Shown: positions 11,897 to 23,429, counted from the first letter of the stretch. The stretch is 64,000 nt of DNA from Megaleporinus macrocephalus (GCA_021613375.1 CM038726.1:8966148-9030147), one strand, 5' to 3'. Notes: generated from the sequence alone by a model not told the origin. Numbers and translations are program-made.

Positions 11897-12430
11897 ATTA
11901 CAATATCTGAGCGCACACTTCCCTAGAGGTGGATGGCCTATTATAATCGGTCCTGAGGAAGAGCCCAAAATACACAGCAAAGGACCTACTCAAGACTCTA
12001 CAAATTTCAAAAACCATTGTTCATATGTCCACTACTTGAAAAACACAAAACAAGAATGGTGATCATGGAAGAAAACCATATAGGAAAAACTGTAGCCCAT
12101 CTCAAGTTTGCCCAAGACCACCTGGATGTTTCTCAATGCTCATGAGAAAATGCCCTATGTACAAATGCACAATGGAGGAAAACGGACACTGCACACCAAC
12201 ACCCAGTCCTTATTCAACCTGTGAAGCATGGTGGAGGGAGCATCATGGTTTGGTGCTGTTTTGCTGCTTCAGGGTCTGGAAGCCTTGTGATCATTTAAGG
12301 GGACAATGAGTTCAATGATACACCAAAACATTTTACAGGAGGACGTAAAAGCAGCAGTCTATTATCTAAAGAGACACTGGGTGATGCAACAAGACAGTGA
12401 CCCAAAACACTGATCTGAAGATAGCTGTAA
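11897..12430 (+). pseudogene. Tc1-like transposase relic
   Basis: Translated fragments on the plus strand match the catalytic region of Tc1/mariner transposases: VKHGGGSIMVWCCFAASGSG near 12220-12280, then MSSMIHQNILQEDVKAAVYY, and MQQDSDPKH (the second catalytic Asp) near 12384-12410. Upstream text around 11950-12130 is alignable only with frame changes and stops. The N-terminal paired-like domain and the terminal repeats were not found. It is dead. Confidence 0.7.
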
Positions 12431-12634
12431 CGGAAATACAGGTGAACTGAAACACATTTGAAAAAGCAGAAATATATTCTGACCTGGTTTATTATAAAAC
12501 AAATATAAATAAAGCCATTACCAGTATTCAAACTTCATCAAGTAAAATATCAGCAGAACCTTGTTGTTCTTACCATCCATCTAGGATTGTGAGTGATCTG
12601 AATATCCAATAGAACAGTCTAAGATTTTAGAAAA

Positions 12635-12810
12635 ATTCCTGGGCTGACTGAAGGTGTTTAAGAAAAGCTAAGTAATGATAAACACTATTATCCAATTAAG
12701 AGGTGGGAGAGCAGCTGGTCCTGACACTTTACCTATTGATTTGTACGAAGAGTTTACAGACAGAATAGCGACCCCATTGTTAGATATACATGAAGAACTT
12801 AATTTATTGT
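12635..12810 (+). pseudogene. L1-like reverse transcriptase fragment
   Basis: The frame reads QLRGGRAAGPDTLPIDLYEE and then RIATPLLDIHEEL. This corresponds to the start of the reverse transcriptase domain of L1-type LINEs (the KAPGPDG motif, here RAAGPD). It is short, without the rest of the domain. Confidence 0.55.
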
Positions 12811-12916
12811 TATTAATGTACCTGCAATATTTATTAGTGTTAAAAACCTCATAACTGCTACAAACAGATTTGAAACAAATGGTACTGAAGATACAAAAAG
12901 ATTTCTATCAGTGGAA

Positions 12917-12918
12917 GG

Positions 12919-12956
<38 letters not shown>

Positions 12957-12958
12957 TT
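12917..12958. repeat. (AAT)n microsatellite
   Basis: About 12 tandem AAT units ending in AATTTAT. Confidence 0.9.
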
Positions 12959-12959
12959 A

Positions 12960-13600
12960 TAATAACATTTATCTTCACTGTGTAATATAAGTTGGAACTG
13001 AGTTCAGAAACATAATAACTAAAAGAGTCTCTCCTTGTTTTCTGTATTTTACAGAAGGTTTTCAGGAGGTCAGTAACTGCAAATCTTAATCATGAAGTAA
13101 AACAAATTCTGTGATGTAAGCAGGTAGTTTAAGGTCATTTAGAGCTTTAAAAACTAGAAGCATTCTATATTCTAGAAGATATAGACAGTCTATACTATTA
13201 ACCCAGCCTATCAAAATAGGATTGATATGAGCTTTTTTATTTTTGTTAGGTTCTGTTCTGCTGCTTTAATGACATACAGGATAAAACTTACTTACCTAAA
13301 ATTACAGGTTTGGTGTACAAAGATAAAGAACTGAGCTTCTGATAAAGTATAAAAGGATATTAGTACCAAGGATTTGTATTTATTCTGTGTTTTCTTGGTA
13401 ATATACTTGTAGAAGATTTGGTGATATTCACTGAGAAATATTTGACACACATCTGGTAGGCTTGTCAACTGATTCTTGATTCAGGAGGAATGTCAGTGTA
13501 TAAAAGTGTCTCATGAGCACATCTAGTAAAATTGATATGATCACACTCACACCTATGTGTTCATCCAGGCTTGAGGCTTCTGATTGGCTGACTGCTGAAT
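12960..13600. other. no confident gene
   Basis: Bases 13060-13220 (GTAGTTTAAGGTCATTTAGAG, TAAAAACTAGAAGCATTC) look like the untranslated region of an L2-type LINE. A possible alternative first exon of the RNase gene with a consensus donor (AAAGGTGAGTG, GT at 13664) lies just downstream. Otherwise nothing supported. Confidence 0.3.
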
Positions 13601-14141
13601 AAAGTGGCCAATAAATGCAGAGACTGGAAGAGATCCTTTTATTCCAGGACTGTGAGAGGAAAGGTGAGTGTTCCTACTATTTTCCTACATCTGCATTTTC
13701 CTGACTACAAATCCAGAATTCATGAAACTCGAGTTTCCTCAAAAGCCCTCTGGATCTTTACTACTTCCTTTTCTGATGTAGTGTTTAACTTGTTGAATCA
13801 TTTTCAGACTGTTTTCAAGCTGTAAACAGGCTTTACATTTTGCTCTGAAGCCACTTACCAAAAACACACCATCAGAAAGTAAATGTACATATTCATGTGT
13901 AGTGAATCTGACAATTTCACTACAGTTCTATATTATTGTATTACATTTGAAATTTATTGTGAATATTTTTCCTGGACAGGTCAGCACTTCAACTGTGCTC
14001 AACCTTTCAACTATTTATTTTCTACAGTCGTATAAAGTAGGTTCCTGTATTTGTTGACATTGCTTGTATTGATTGCCGATAATTTGAAATCATCCAATTA
14101 AAAAAAACATGTTTTTCAGCATTGCTTAAGATGTATGACTG

Positions 14142-14149
14142 TATAAATA
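14142..14149 (+). promoter_or_regulatory. TATA box candidate of RNase copy 1
   Basis: TATAAATA lies 124 bp upstream of the chosen start codon. A transcript starting about 30 bp downstream (near 14172) would then use a GT at 14197 and the AG at 14254-14255, removing a 59-bp intron. An alternative is a distant first exon ending at 13663 (AAAG/GTGAGTG). The sequence alone does not decide between them. Confidence 0.45.
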
Positions 14150-14265
14150 CCTTTCCTTCATTGTTGTTCTTCCTCTGAAAGATGAAAAGATATTCTGTAT
14201 TTCTTGACTTGCTAAAACTAAAACAGTGCCTGTTTCTGCTTATTTCTCTTTACAGAGACACTATC

Positions 14266-14682
14266 ATGGAGATGCATCAGTCCACTCTAGCACTGCTTCT
14301 ACTTCTGTGTACCATACTGCCCACTAATGGTCAAACAGAAGTTGAATTCATCAGAAAGCATATAAGACCTGGCATGACTTCAGGCCAGTGTAACCAAGAG
14401 ATGTTAGTACTGAACGCTAACAAGCTAAAATGCAAACCAGTAAATACATTTATCATAGACATCATTGAAAATGTAAGGAAGGTCTGCATTGATGGAAAGA
14501 ACTTGGGAAAAAACTACTTTCAAAGCAACAAGAACTTCCAAAAAGTTGTTTGTCGTTTAATTAATATTGCTGATAAACCACCCAAATGTGAATATAAGAG
14601 AGAGACTGTAACAGAACCCATCCGTGTGACTTGTGACCAGAATCATCGGCCAGTGCATTACGGACCGCCACGTGCAGGCTGA
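14266..14682 (+). CDS. secreted RNase A superfamily ribonuclease, copy 1
   Basis: A 138-residue precursor. Residues 1-22 form a signal peptide (STLALLLLLCTILPTNG), and the mature protein starts near Q23. The pancreatic-RNase catalytic set is complete: His32 in FIRKHI, Lys57 in CKPVNTFI and His131 in RPVHYG. Six cysteines (42, 56, 74, 96, 108, 123) give the three-disulfide pattern of angiogenin-like fish RNases. Such proteins cleave RNA by acid-base catalysis outside the cell or in granules; many are antibacterial or angiogenic, and which applies here is unknown. The open frame extends 28 codons further upstream, but a polypyrimidine tract and acceptor (TTTCTCTTTACAG, AG at 14254-14255) precede this ATG, as expected for family genes with one coding exon behind a 5' UTR intron. 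It is diverged from the other three copies in this window. Confidence 0.9.
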   Translation: MEMHQSTLALLLLLCTILPTNGQTEVEFIRKHIRPGMTSGQCNQEMLVLNANKLKCKPVNTFIIDIIENVRKVCIDGKNLGKNYFQSNKNFQKVVCRLINIADKPPKCEYKRETVTEPIRVTCDQNHRPVHYGPPRAG

Positions 14683-14900
14683 AGAATGGAGAAAGGTTGA
14701 ATGGAAAATGGAAATTATTTGAATTAACTGTTACATTTTTTTTAGCGTGACTAATTTAGTTGTGAGCTGCTTGAGCATAAATTCATCTTGTTATTCTTTG
14801 TTCTTACTGAATTTGTTTTATTTTGAACGTTATGATTTTACATGCTTGTCCTAAATTATACAGATTGAATCTGTTCTTGCTTATGGAAAACATATAATTC

Positions 14901-14906
14901 AATAAA
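14901..14906 (+). terminator. polyadenylation signal, RNase copy 1
   Basis: AATAAA occurs 218 bp after the stop codon, at the end of an AT-rich 3' untranslated region. It is the first canonical signal downstream of the gene. Confidence 0.6.
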
Positions 14907-14929
14907 ATCTATGATCATAACAAAGTCTA

Positions 14930-15500
14930 TTAACCCTAAACTGACCACCTGGTGATACTGTTCTGCAGGCCTCACTACTTGCTAGCTGATGCATATGCCT
15001 CACTCAAGTTTCTCTCAATGGGCCCTGACTACCTTTCTGATTATCAGGATACTAAAACACGTAACTGTGGTGCCTTATAGTTACAGTAGAGAAAAAAACA
15101 GTCATCTGATTACAGGTACATTATATAGAGTCATAACCAGCAGAGTCACCTTCAAACGCAAACTCATCATCTTTCACTGAAATGCAGTTTTAATGATAAA
15201 CGTGACACATGAGTAGAAAAAATTAGTTTTTAATTTAGGGGTATGGGGGCTGGCTGACACCAGGAGGGAGTCCTGAAAAGACCCTACACCTAGTAGCAGT
15301 TCTGCAGACTAATCTGAACTGACAGTGAATTCTTTATTCTCCTTTGTTGCGACATAAAATTATACAGTTTGACTAAGTCCATTTTATGATAATCTTAATC
15401 TGATCTGGCCTGACTGGACTAGTTTTGTTTTTACATGTATCATTTGTTTCTTCTGTAATTTTCCAAATGATGCTAAATGTTACTATGTGTGAATGATCTT
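14930..15500. other. no gene seen
   Basis: Moderately AT-rich sequence with no domain or repeat that I can name. A 63-codon plus-strand frame (14989-15180) has no supporting feature. Confidence 0.4.
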
Positions 15501-15521
15501 TACCATTAACCTAGACTTGGG

Positions 15522-15566
15522 GGATATTCTGCAATTGGATATTCTGCAATTGGATATTCTGCAATT
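15522..15566. repeat. 3 x 15-bp perfect tandem repeat
   Basis: GGATATTCTGCAATT is present three times in a row without mismatch. It is a small, recent-looking expansion. Confidence 0.95.
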
Positions 15567-16315
15567 CAGTCGATCCTGAGAGCCGATCGATGGCGTTAAA
15601 CAAATGAGCCTAATTTCTGTATTTCCAGCTAGCGTTTCATTCAGGAAGAGGAGCCCTCCGGCCAGCTTCCTGCAATTCCTATCTGAACCACTAGGTGGAA
15701 ATACATACCCTTTCATTTTCCACAGACTGACTAAAGCAGCGGCCTCGCGAGAAATCCATGCGCTGGTAGAAAGCATGTTTGTCTGGCAGTGTTTTACCGT
15801 ATGTTTACCGTATGTTTTTAAAATGTGTAAAATCAGCGTGTCTCGTTGAGGAACCAAAACAAAGATATTTAACTCTACTAATCTGATACAGCACTGCACG
15901 CAGCTGAATACAGTGAGTATCAGCAAACAGCAGAGCTAGCACGCACAGCTAGCACAAAACAAATAACCCAGAACACCGTGCAGACCAGATCTGACCGGTA
16001 TGAACAGAACAGCAGCAGCAATTTAAGATCTACATTTAATGATTACAGATTGTTGTTTAAAATAAAAGAGTCTGTGTTTAATGACTGCAGTTTTGACTGT
16101 ATTTATTTAATGTAACTTTTCATTTTAAATTAAGGGTCTAAATTTAATAATTGGGGATATTTATTTGATTTACTTTGTTTATTTACTTTTAGTTTAGTTA
16201 ATTTTGTTAAAAATATTATACTGTTTCATATAAGCTCGTTAAAAATGGTAATAAACGATCGCAATCAGCCTCAGAAACGCTGATCGGTCAATCTCTAATC
16301 CTAACTGAGTGGAGA
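15567..16315. other. no gene seen; possible decayed DNA element
   Basis: GATCGATGG near 15585-15593 and AACGATCGCAATCAGCC near 16253-16269 have loosely inverted GATCG-rich character, which might mark the ends of an old DNA transposon. The frames inside (15604-15849 plus, 15483-15926 minus) show no domain. Confidence 0.25.
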
Positions 16316-16319
16316 GATA

Positions 16320-16640
16320 AGAGGCTTGGTAGGAATGCACAGAGGTAGGAACAAACGGACTTGACTTCACTGGACTAAAGGCAAGAGGCTTGATTTGAAC
16401 GTACCAAGGATCGCATAAACAATACCAGGCCCTGAGGTTTGGGTGTGAGGGGTATAAGTAGGGCCAGGGAGATAATTAACAGGTGGCTGAAACAAGGGTC
16501 AGGTGCAGTGAATTCTAGGCTCTTCAGAATTCAGGGAACAGAGACCCCTGGTGGCGCTGAGCAGAAATGCTTACGGGTATCAGGGTGTGTACCATCCTGA
16601 ACATGGAGCGCCGAAAGCTGAGGAGAGAGTCACCTCAGTA
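16320..16640 (-). mobile_element. LTR-like fragment, uncertain
   Basis: Contains GGGGTATAAGTAGGGCC (a TATA-like stretch when read on the minus strand), a purine-rich GAACAGAGACCCCTGG segment and a CTCF-like CCCTGGTGGCGCTGAG. This layout resembles fish solo LTRs, but ends and target duplication were not defined. Confidence 0.3.
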
Positions 16641-17137
16641 AACGTTTGTAATTCTTTGTAAGAAAATAAAAGAAATTATCTGCCAATATATTGAGATAAT
16701 TAAACTAAATTCACACAAATATGTCCAGAAATAAATTAAATGATCTTATTTAACCTACAAACTATCTTACAATAATCTCAAAATGTACTTTTTATTCCCG
16801 ACTGTATTCCTGTTCATCCCTTAAATTAGTTCCAAAGGAAAGCCGGGAAACTGAAAGGGAGGAAACCGGCCACACAATGAAAAGATCAGAAACACCGCCA
16901 CTGCAGCTCAGTCAGAGACTGAAGGTCATCTGTTGATGTACAGTTTGTGTGGCGTGTCCGCTGCATGAATTTAGTTCTGTCCTAGGACCTGAGAAAATTC
17001 CTTGGATACTGATGTCCTGCTTCCCAAGACTGGAGTCTAATCTCTGTACACGTCCACACGGCTTTCCAAGTGCGGCTGATTGTCCCGGTCTGGATGAGTT
17101 TCTAGTCCGGGTGTAGACGCCGTACAAGCTGCAGCAT

Positions 17138-17152
17138 TTAAGGTGGAACATT
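17138..17152. repeat. single end of the CCACCTTAAAT MITE family
   Basis: CATTTAAGGTGGAAC matches the right terminal repeat of the element at 7289-7385. No partner end was found nearby, so it is a remnant. Confidence 0.45.
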
Positions 17153-18300
17153 AGATTAAAAATCTGGCGAACAGGAACTTCAGTCTGGTTTAAAGATGAA
17201 CATCAACCATGTAGCTTTGACAGTTCGGTTCGTTGGAAAGGAATGAAAAGTACCAACATTCCCTTCACAGCCTGGAACGCTGGATTTCTCCACATAGTCC
17301 ACCAGTTTGGTTGCTGTTGTGGTTGTATGTAAATGTTGGAGGTGAAAATATTAATGAGTCTGTTACTTAACAGTTTAGGATTTAGAGCTCAGCCTGTTTT
17401 ATCATCTCTCTTTTGTAAAGGCAGGATTTGTGTTTGAGGAAGGAACAGCAGTGTTTGAGGTTCAGGGTATGTACAGTTCTATGTACTGAACTTCTTATTC
17501 AGTGAGAATGACAGTGTTAGATATACTGAGTAGATTTAATTCACTAAATCAATTTCAAAATATACCAAATACTAAATATACCCAATAGTAATATACCAAA
17601 TACTAAATATACCAAAGATAAAAAACTAAATAACTTTTACATCAAATACATTCATTTCAGATTTACAGTCTAAGATCTGAAATCTTAACCAACACAGAAC
17701 ACTTTGCAGTGGACACAGAGTGAACAGTAGAGTCGTGTTTATGTTTGTAGTGATTTAGGCGTCAAGTGATGATAAAAAGCATTGAAATATGTTCTGTGGT
17801 TGCGTTCCTTAGAGAACCATTTATGGTACTAGATAAAATGCATTTTGTGAAGACTGTATGTCTCCCAGTGACTCATTTCATAAAATTACAGTTTATTGCA
17901 TTTTTTACAGTTATTAACAAATATTTTAACAAATATTGGCTTCACATTTTCTTCGTCTACGTTTATCTGTGTAGTACAGAAGTCTGTGTGGACTAAACTT
18001 TACAGAAGTACAGAAACCGTATTACTCTGGATTTGTACTGTGAGTCTGATAACAGTGTGAGTTGCAGATCTTTATCTTCAAAGTTATTAATCAGCAGAAT
18101 CTGTTTCTGATTCATATTCTGTGTTAGATTTTGGGGAACGTGAGTAATTAAACAGCAGCTTCACTGTAGTTACTACATGAAGGACACGTGACTGGAGCTC
18201 CTCCTTCATTTATCAACAGTGAGCGTAACGGAGTGTTGGTGGACCCTGAGCTCTGATGTCATAATAGACTAACAGCTGCATGTCGTGATGTCATAAAGGT
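17153..18300. other. no gene seen
   Basis: AT-rich with simple ATACCAAATACTAAAT-type repeats at 17555-17610. No domain-bearing frame. Confidence 0.4.
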
Positions 18301-18357
18301 GAAGGTGTGTCTAAATTCCGTGCGCGATGACGTTTAATCTCAGTCTGTGTTACGACA

Positions 18358-18624
18358 GTGAAGAGAACAGCTGCTACGATGAGCTGCATCTGGTTCTGGT
18401 GCTGCAGAGTCCATAACACCAACTCAGACACAGACTGGGAAGGAAAAGAGGAGCGACTGAATGAAGATGGAGAGCAGATTGAGAGGAGAAAGAAAGAGAA
18501 GAAGAAGTTGAGAATGGGAAAGACAAGACACAGAAGAAGAATGAACACGAGCCAGCAGCCAGTGAAGGTCAAGGACGAAAGTGAGGATCTGGACCTGCCA
18601 GTAGGCCTCGATTGTTTCGGCTGA
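18358..18624 (+). other. 88-codon ORF, unproven
   Basis: This frame encodes a very basic middle (ERRKKEKKKLRMGKTRHRRR) followed by DESEDLDLPVGLDCFG. It has no recognisable domain, no promoter and no splice context that I can see, and the opposite strand is also open for 112 codons. It could be a fragment of a larger gene or chance. I do not assign a function. Confidence 0.2.
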
Positions 18625-18682
18625 GGCACTCGAGAGTGCCCTGACCTCCAGTACAGGACAGCGTTAATGAGTATTGAACACT

Positions 18683-19030
18683 AGTGATGTGCGGATCGAT
18701 ACTGAAATATCAATATCACTGATAGCAGATTGTTATGCTCTAAAATCAATTCTCAAATCAAAAGATCCATACTTTTGATACTACAGTCATTTGAGGTAAA
18801 GTATATAATTAACAGGAACACAGTGGAAAGTAACTCTATTGAGATCTTGTCTAAATGATACACGGTTGGTGGAAACTACTTTTTTTCCACCTGGGTGTGT
18901 AATGCGTAAGGACAGCAAGACGCTGCTCAGTCAGTCAGTCAGTCAGTCTGGAGACACAATGTCAGAACGTAAAAGAAGTCACGTGTGAGCTATTTCAGCC
19001 CATCAGAGAGAGCCTCAGAGTATCCAGGTA
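18683..19030 (+). mobile_element. hAT-like element, 5' part
   Basis: The end TAGTGATGTGCGGATCGATA is typical of a fish hAT family. About 280 bp downstream, ATGTCAGAACGTAAAAGAAG encodes MSERKRSHV, then a stop, then AISAHQRE. This resembles the start of a BED zinc-finger hAT transposase cut short by a nonsense codon. No transposase body follows, so the copy is internally deleted or decayed. A (CAGT)n tract lies at 18930-18946. Confidence 0.5.
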
Positions 19031-19800
19031 GCTCATAGTGTTTAAAGTAACATTACCTCATGTCTCTGGTGTGGCTGAGTATAATAACCCTTGTGTTAAC
19101 TAAGAAAGAGACGCTATCCACCTCTTCAAAGTTTGTAAACAGACATGACGTTGCGGAGCTGAGAGCGCTGCTTGGCAACAGAAAGTTTGAGTTTTCCCAT
19201 TGGCTCAGCAGCCTAGTGCTAGCAACAGCTACAGTTTAACGATTATTTCTCCTTAGGCACTTTATAAATGTCTGGCTCATATGTTTTCAAACTTATTATT
19301 CATCTGGCAAGGAGTTAAAATCTTACAGATTTTCATTTACACATCCTTTTATTCATGAAATAGGAGACGGCGATGACTGCAGACTACTAAGAGATTCAGC
19401 TCTGTTATTAAGCTTGTATATGCTTGGTTTACGAAACAATACAAACATACCATACTTCAATAATAATAATAATAATAAAGTAATAATGTTAATTATTAAT
19501 ATCAAATAAAATTTCTTTTATCATTAGAAACTATTATTAATAATGATATAAATACAGTTGTCATTATTATAAGAAATAGTTAATATCTGCCATATGTAGG
19601 TAGGGTATAAATAGATTTTTTATTTCACCTAGTTGATTCCTCAGCGGCATCGGTATTTTAATTGTTCAGTGTGGAATCAACAGCAGAGAATAATATAAAA
19701 ATAACTTTATAAAAGCTCTTTCAGTTTCTTATCAATGTGTGTTTCCAATGCTGAGAACTGCTGATACTGATGTAGGAACAGTTTCATTCACTTTTCCAGT
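19031..19800. other. no gene seen
   Basis: Possibly includes the rest of the hAT-like element. AAT/ATT-rich runs are at 19460-19560. Nothing codes for a recognisable protein. Confidence 0.35.
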
Positions 19801-19804
19801 AACT

Positions 19805-20045
19805 GTCTACACGCCTTCAGAATAACATGGAGGAGGCTTGGTCATATTCAGGGGCTGCTTTGCTGCATCTGGCACAGGGTCTTGAATCTGTGTAGATACA
19901 ATGGAATCTCAAGACTATCAAGGCATTCTGGAGCAAAATGTGCTGCCCAGTGTCAGAAAGCTTGGCCTCGGTTGCAGGTCATGGGTCCTCCAACAAGATC
20001 ATGACCCAAAACATACAGCTAAAACAGCCAAGCAAGGCTAAGGGC
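19805..20045 (+). pseudogene. Tc1-like transposase fragment
   Basis: One frame reads CFAASGTGS, stop, then MESQDYQGILEQNVLPSVRK and VLQQDHDPKHTAKTA. These are the middle of the DD34E catalytic domain including the second Asp (QQDHDPKH). Both the N-terminal part and the third catalytic acidic residue are missing, so this is a truncated relic. Confidence 0.7.
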
Positions 20046-20079
20046 AAAGCATTGGACTGTCACAATACTGTATATATAC

Positions 20080-20320
20080 TGTATTATAAAATCTTGTGAT
20101 GTTAAAGACTGAAGAAAAAACTCTTTATGAATTAAGTTTTGTATTAAACTACATCTAAAGATGTTTAGAACATTTAAACATTCAATCTGTTCTCTGACCA
20201 CAAGACGGCAGCAGCATCTAAAGGACTGAACCTGCTTTCATTCCTTCTCTTAAACTGAGAGATTTTATGGCTTTAATGTCTGTTTATCCTCCTTATTCTT
20301 TTCTTTTCTTTTTATTTACC
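20080..20320 (+). repeat. 240-bp interspersed repeat, copy A (inverted relative to 29370-29640)
   Basis: This stretch, including GATGTTAAAGACTGAAGAAA and TTCAATCTGTTCTCTGACCA, matches the reverse complement of 29370-29640 with scattered differences. It includes a CTCF-like CCACAAGACGGCAGCAG at 20198-20214. It could be an unclassified repeat family or an old inverted segmental duplication. Confidence 0.75.
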
Positions 20321-20339
20321 ATCTAATCTATTGTCCACG

Positions 20340-20960
20340 ATGAACAGCAGTTTATGCAGCCACCACCAGAAGTCCAGCACACTGCAACTTTTTGAGAGAT
20401 GGCCTGCTTGACCACATTTGAAGCAGTTGTCACATTATTCTTTAGAGGCTCTTTTAGCACAGTAATGTGGTTAGTAGAGGGGCTGTTGTTCACAATGCAT
20501 GTCTTTTTTTATTTCAGCCACATCCTTTCTGAATTGCTTCACATCAGCTAGCTCAGAGTCATTTTGACCAACAGTTGTTTTTATATTTTGGATGTTAACA
20601 CTCACCTGGGCAGGTGTACTATGCTTAGGTGGCTGACCAGTCTTAGTTGTACAGTCAGAACGACTGGCATGCAAGTCGCTTACCTTAGGTTCCCTGCAGC
20701 TTGTACTCTTTTTAGCTTCTGCTGTCTCCCCCATTCAAAACTAGTAATTTTCTCTATCAGCATTTCACAAGTCACAACTGGGTCACCAAGATAAGTTTCC
20801 AATTGAAACTTAAAGTGGTGTCGCTCCCTCATGTTATTCTCCTGTAACCTCTGCTCAAGCTTTCCTCTCGTAAGTGGATTTTGAGTTCCTTCTGTAGCAT
20901 TTTCAGCTTTCCTGATCCTTAAAGGCCCTCCTCTTCTTGTTCAGGAGGTAATCCAGGTTT
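20340..20960 (-). pseudogene. zinc-knuckle (CCHC) protein gene fragment
   Basis: Read on the minus strand. An open segment (about 20955-20690) contains LEQRLQENNMRERHHFKFQ, LETYLGDPVVTCEMLIEKIT and SFEWGRQQKLKR, then ends at a good splice donor (AAG/GTAAGC). A second frame holds VKQFRKDVAEIKK. Near 20383-20432 is a CCHC zinc knuckle (CFKCGQAGHLSKSC), just after an in-frame stop (SKE*CDNC). A coiled-coil-like region plus a zinc knuckle suggests a retroelement Gag or a Gag-derived, multi-copy fish gene. The frame breaks indicate decay. Family not verified. Confidence 0.5.
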
Positions 20961-21274
20961 TGTTATTGGCATATCAGTGCACAGTCTTAACCAGAACGAT
21001 ATTGTCAGCATAAAGGAGATCAATTGTCCTGTTTGTCCTTGTAGGGCAGTCTACATACTGACTAATGTACTAATGTTACATAGTTGAAATAGCCTGATAT
21101 GGCAATGAAAGCCACTGGATGTTGGATCTCATTTAAAATGACCTTTAAAGACTATCTTGAGCTGAGAGGGGGTCAAGTTGTTTCTTGTTTCCAGACCAGG
21201 GCTGACAACCTTCTCAACAGCTTGCTTTACTTCTATCACACTGTGATCTTTGCGCAGACCCATGTAAATTTGGT

Positions 21275-22972
21275 ACATAAGCAGGCCCAGATGGAGTACC
21301 TGTGTGCCTAAAGCTTTTGCCGAGCAGCTGGCTGGGGTCTTTGCTGACATTTTCAACCTGTCGCTGGCCCAGGCGGTCGTCCCAACCATCTTTAAGACCG
21401 CCACCATTGTGCCAGTGCCGAAACATTCGACTGCTTCTGCCCTGAATGATTTCCGCCCCATCACCCCTACCCCCATCATCTCCAAGTGCTTCGAAAAGAC
21501 TAGTTTCTTCTCATATGAAATCATGTCTGCCAGCGCTTCACACTGTCCTGTCCCACCTGGACCGCCAAAACTCATATGTTAGAATGCTGTTCATCGACTT
21601 TAGTTCAGTATTCAACACTGTGATCCCCTCCAAGCTGATCTCCAAGCTTAGCCAGCTTGGTATCAGCACATCTCTCTGCAATTGGATTCTGGACTGTCTG
21701 ACTGACAGACCCCCAGTTTGTTAAGTTGGACAAACTCTTCTCCTCCACCATCACTCTGAACACTGGCGTGCCACAAGGCTGCGTTCTGAGCCCCCTCCTG
21801 TACTCCCTGTTCACCCATGACTGTGTTCCTGTTTATGGCTCTAACTTCATAATCAAGTTCGAGGACAACACCACGGTGATAGGTCTGATCAGAGGTGACG
21901 ACGAGACAGCCTTCAGGGACGAGGTGCAGCACCTGGCTGCGTGGTGGGATGACAATAACCTGGCACTCAACACCCAGAAAACCAAAGAGGTCATTGTGGA
22001 CTTTAGAAAGACAAGGAACCAGGCACACACTCCAATCCACATCAGCAGAGCTGAGGTAGAATGTGTGTCCAACTTCAAGTTCCTTGGCATCCACATTTTG
22101 GAGGATCTCACCTGGTCACTAAACTCCTCCACCATGGTCAAAAAGGCGCAGCAGCATCTTTACTTCTTATGGAGCCTCAAGAAAGCTCACCTGTGTTCCA
22201 GGACATTGGTGGACTTCTACCGCTGTACCATTGAGAGCATACTCACAAACTGCATCTCAGTGTGGTACGGCAGCTGCTCCGTATCGGACCATTAAGCGCT
22301 TTACCCACCATTGAGTCTGTCTATCAGAAGCGTTGCCTGAGCAGGGCGAGAAGCATCATCTAGGACCCTTCTTGCCCTAACCACGAAATGTTTACCCTCC
22401 TTCCATCCGGCAGGTGTTACAGGAGCCTTTGCTCCCGCACCAACAGACTTAGGAAGAGCTTCTTCCCTGAGGCTGTGATCTGCTTAACTCTACGCCATCA
22501 CTTTAGCCTCATTACTCATTGCACTGTCCTATTACTTTTCACTACTCATTTTTGCACATCTATCTTTGTAATTTCATACCTGTACAGTTCTATTTATAAT
22601 CACAATTCTGTTCTTATTGCACTATTTATATCTGTAATTATTGCTTACACTGTTACAACTTATTTCAACATATGCTGCTCTGTGCAATCTTGCATTTCAC
22701 TCCTTACTGTATATATGTATAGTAATTTATATACCACCCCCTTATCTCACATTCTGTGTTCACCTACATTCTATATATTTATTTATATACCACCACATGT
22801 ACAATAACTTAAATTGTTAGTCATTTCTGTTTTGCACTTAATGTAAATAATAATGTATTTTGCACTGGTTGGGTGCTAACTGCATTTCTTTGGATTTGTA
22901 CCTCTACTCTGCACAATTACAAGTTGAATCTAATCTAATCTAATCTAATCTAATCTAATCTAATCTAATCTA
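21275..22972 (+). mobile_element. L2/CR1-group LINE, 3' half, decayed
   Basis: Reverse transcriptase of a non-LTR retrotransposon, followed by its 3' tail. The GPDGVP motif lies near 21275. After frame changes come [60 protein letters not shown], then LALNTQKTKEVIVDFRK and SNFKFLGIHI. The catalytic FADD box has become FEDN (near 21858), so it is inactive even apart from the frame breaks near 21310, 21580, 21725 and 22295. The C-terminal motif LLPSGRCYRSL follows at 22391. The tail ends in about nine TCTAA units (22926-22972), the usual short tandem repeat at L2-type 3' ends. Endonuclease and ORF1 are absent (5' truncation). Confidence 0.85.
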
Positions 22973-22976
22973 TAGC

Positions 22977-23405
22977 ATGATTTACAGTGGATACGCAAAT
23001 CTTGCAACCACAAACGAACCAGCTCTGGTTTCTACAGTCGAGAATTACCTCAGACGTGAATTACTTCAGTCGAGAATTACTATAGATAGCTTAAAAAGAT
23101 TCTTGAGTCAAAAGTCAGACTCCTCAGATCTTCAGAACTATAGACCAAATTCCAATCTTCCATTTATGAGTAAAATACTTGGAAGAAATAGTCGTTTCAA
23201 AGCTTTTGATTTCCTAAATGAAAATATTCATAACACATTTCAGTCTGGTTTTAGAACAAATCATAGCACTGAAAGAGTCTGAGTGAAGGTAGCGAATTAT
23301 ATAAAAGTAAATACTGATTCTGGAAAAGCTAAAGCTGTTCTTGTTCTTTTTGATTCAGCTGCTGCATTTGACACTGTAAATCATAGCACGCTTCTTAGTG
23401 GCTGC
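22977..23405 (+). pseudogene. second L2-type LINE fragment
   Basis: A different LINE family from its left neighbour: SSDLQNYRPNSNLPFMSKIL, QSGFRTNHSTE and, after a stop, AVLVLFDSAAAFDTVNHSTL. These are the N-terminal RT motifs of L2 elements. The domain stops abruptly at about 23405. A matching L2 3' tail lies at 25010-25200, so the intervening DNA may be deletion- or insertion-altered. Confidence 0.75.
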
Positions 23406-23429
23406 TGATTGTCACTAGATTCATCAGGT

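Noticed and set aside
21129..22141. Minus-strand ORFs over the LINE reverse transcriptase
   Set aside because: Shadows of the plus-strand reverse transcriptase frames.
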